Of a DNA stretch of 32,623 nt, positions 32,333-32,623 are shown piece by piece (the stretch's first letter is position 1; every line of letters begins with the position of its first letter). Position numbers and translations under genes: made by a program. The notes under the pieces were generated by a model, which had not been told where the DNA came from, made no database searches, and saw only the letters and a list, made by a program, of their open reading frames with translations. Origin of the DNA: Desulfovirgula thermocuniculi DSM 16036 (GTDB lineage Bacteria > Bacillota > Desulfotomaculia > Desulfotomaculales > Desulfovirgulaceae); contig NZ_AUBR01000038.1 of NCBI RefSeq assembly GCF_000429345.1, positions 1 to 32,623 on the forward strand, read 5' to 3'.

Positions 32333-32623
32333 AAATCCCGAAAACACAAGGCTTCACGAGGAAAAAAGATAGACGTACCACAACATTTACCTTATTGTGG
32401 CAATACCACTATTCTATTACAGATACCTCAGAAGGTGGTCTTATCCCGAGAACTCGGAAGGCCTCATAGGCATTCCCAGGCAACTCGGTGCGGCAAAGAT
32501 ACTTCACGCCCTCTAAGACAAGCTCCACGGCTTTCAGGTTCTTTAAGTCCCGCAGAAGGTAGGTGTACTCCGCCTTGCTTTCTGCCAGCTTGAGGCACCT
32601 GTAAAGGGCCGATTCCAGCACCA
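32308..32623 (-). mobile_element. 3' end of an insertion sequence, right copy
   Basis: Identical in reverse complement to 20-335. It carries the last 71 codons of the same transposase on the minus strand and the element end at 32308, next to the broken ferritin-like gene. The element continues off the right edge. Together with the left copy it points inward, in inverted orientation. Confidence 0.85.
32308..32623. repeat. Terminal inverted repeat of the window, right arm (partner 20-335)
   Basis: The counterpart of the repeat at 20-335, 316 bp and identical on comparison of every line. Confidence 0.95.
32409..32623 (-). CDS. Transposase, C-terminal fragment (partial at window edge)
   Basis: The same transposase tail as at 1-234, on the minus strand, with the stop at 32409-32411 and the frame open at the right edge. 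Residues match the left copy wherever both are visible. It comes from a separate copy of the element, since the neighbouring gene differs. Confidence 0.65.
   Translation of the reverse strand, partial: VLESALYRCLKLAESKAEYTYLLRDLKNLKAVELVLEGVKYLCRTELPGNAYEAFRVLGIRPPSEVSVIE

Noticed and set aside
1-32623. Composite transposon carrying the 32-kb block
   Set aside because: The block holds core genes such as hflX, rlmD and cca, and contig ends inside repeats explain the arrangement more simply.

Overview
The window looks like chromosome from a high-GC, probably anaerobic and possibly thermophilic Firmicute of the Clostridia (Moorella / Desulfotomaculum / Pelotomaculum-like). This is inferred, not proven, from: a Bacillus-type fadN-fadA-fadE order, an AMMECR1/MEMO/AmrS locus, a TRAP transporter, abundant GTG and TTG starts behind strong purine-rich ribosome sites, and GC-rich core genes. 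No rRNA, tRNA, CRISPR array or prophage was seen.

Both ends carry the same 316-bp sequence in inverted orientation (20-335 and 32308-32623, identical base for base). It is the 3' end of an insertion sequence whose transposase looks like the IS1634/IS4 group. Each copy cuts off a gene inside the window: an acyl-CoA ligase on the left and a bacterioferritin-like gene on the right.

Left part (about 0.3-11 kb, all minus strand): the truncated ligase follows an acyl-CoA dehydrogenase whose promoter holds a palindromic operator. Next come hflX and a membrane-anchored deacetylase-like protein. Then comes an AMMECR1/MEMO/AmrS locus interleaved with two toxin-antitoxin modules: MNT-HEPN directly upstream of the MEMO-AMMECR1 fusion, and Phd-VapC between that fusion and amrS. 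A LysE-type exporter gene ends this block.

Middle part (about 11-19 kb, plus strand): a complete fatty acid beta-oxidation operon, fadN-fadA-fadE, followed by its TetR-type regulator gene and a terminator. A FadR-type box lies just downstream of the predicted promoter, so autoregulation by acyl-CoA is likely. A small zinc-ribbon protein, a processive-type glycosyltransferase and an unannotated 40-residue membrane protein follow.

Right part (about 19-32 kb, mostly minus strand): an alpha/beta hydrolase, an iron-sulfur flavoprotein, a possible 31-residue coupled small ORF, a secreted thermonuclease, the rRNA methyltransferase RlmD/RlmCD, a PaaI-type thioesterase (plus strand), a PAS-PAS-GGDEF cyclase, a radical SAM/SPASM protein and a dctPQM TRAP transporter. 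The transporter has a good promoter and a structured, terminator-bearing leader. A chemotaxis-receptor remnant, a CCA-adding-type enzyme and a PIN toxin with an unfamiliar antitoxin complete the block.

The best candidates for something undescribed are the dctP leader RNA, the toxin-antitoxin-interleaved AMMECR1/MEMO/AmrS locus, the new PIN partner, and the two small genes. No whole new system can be claimed from the sequence alone.
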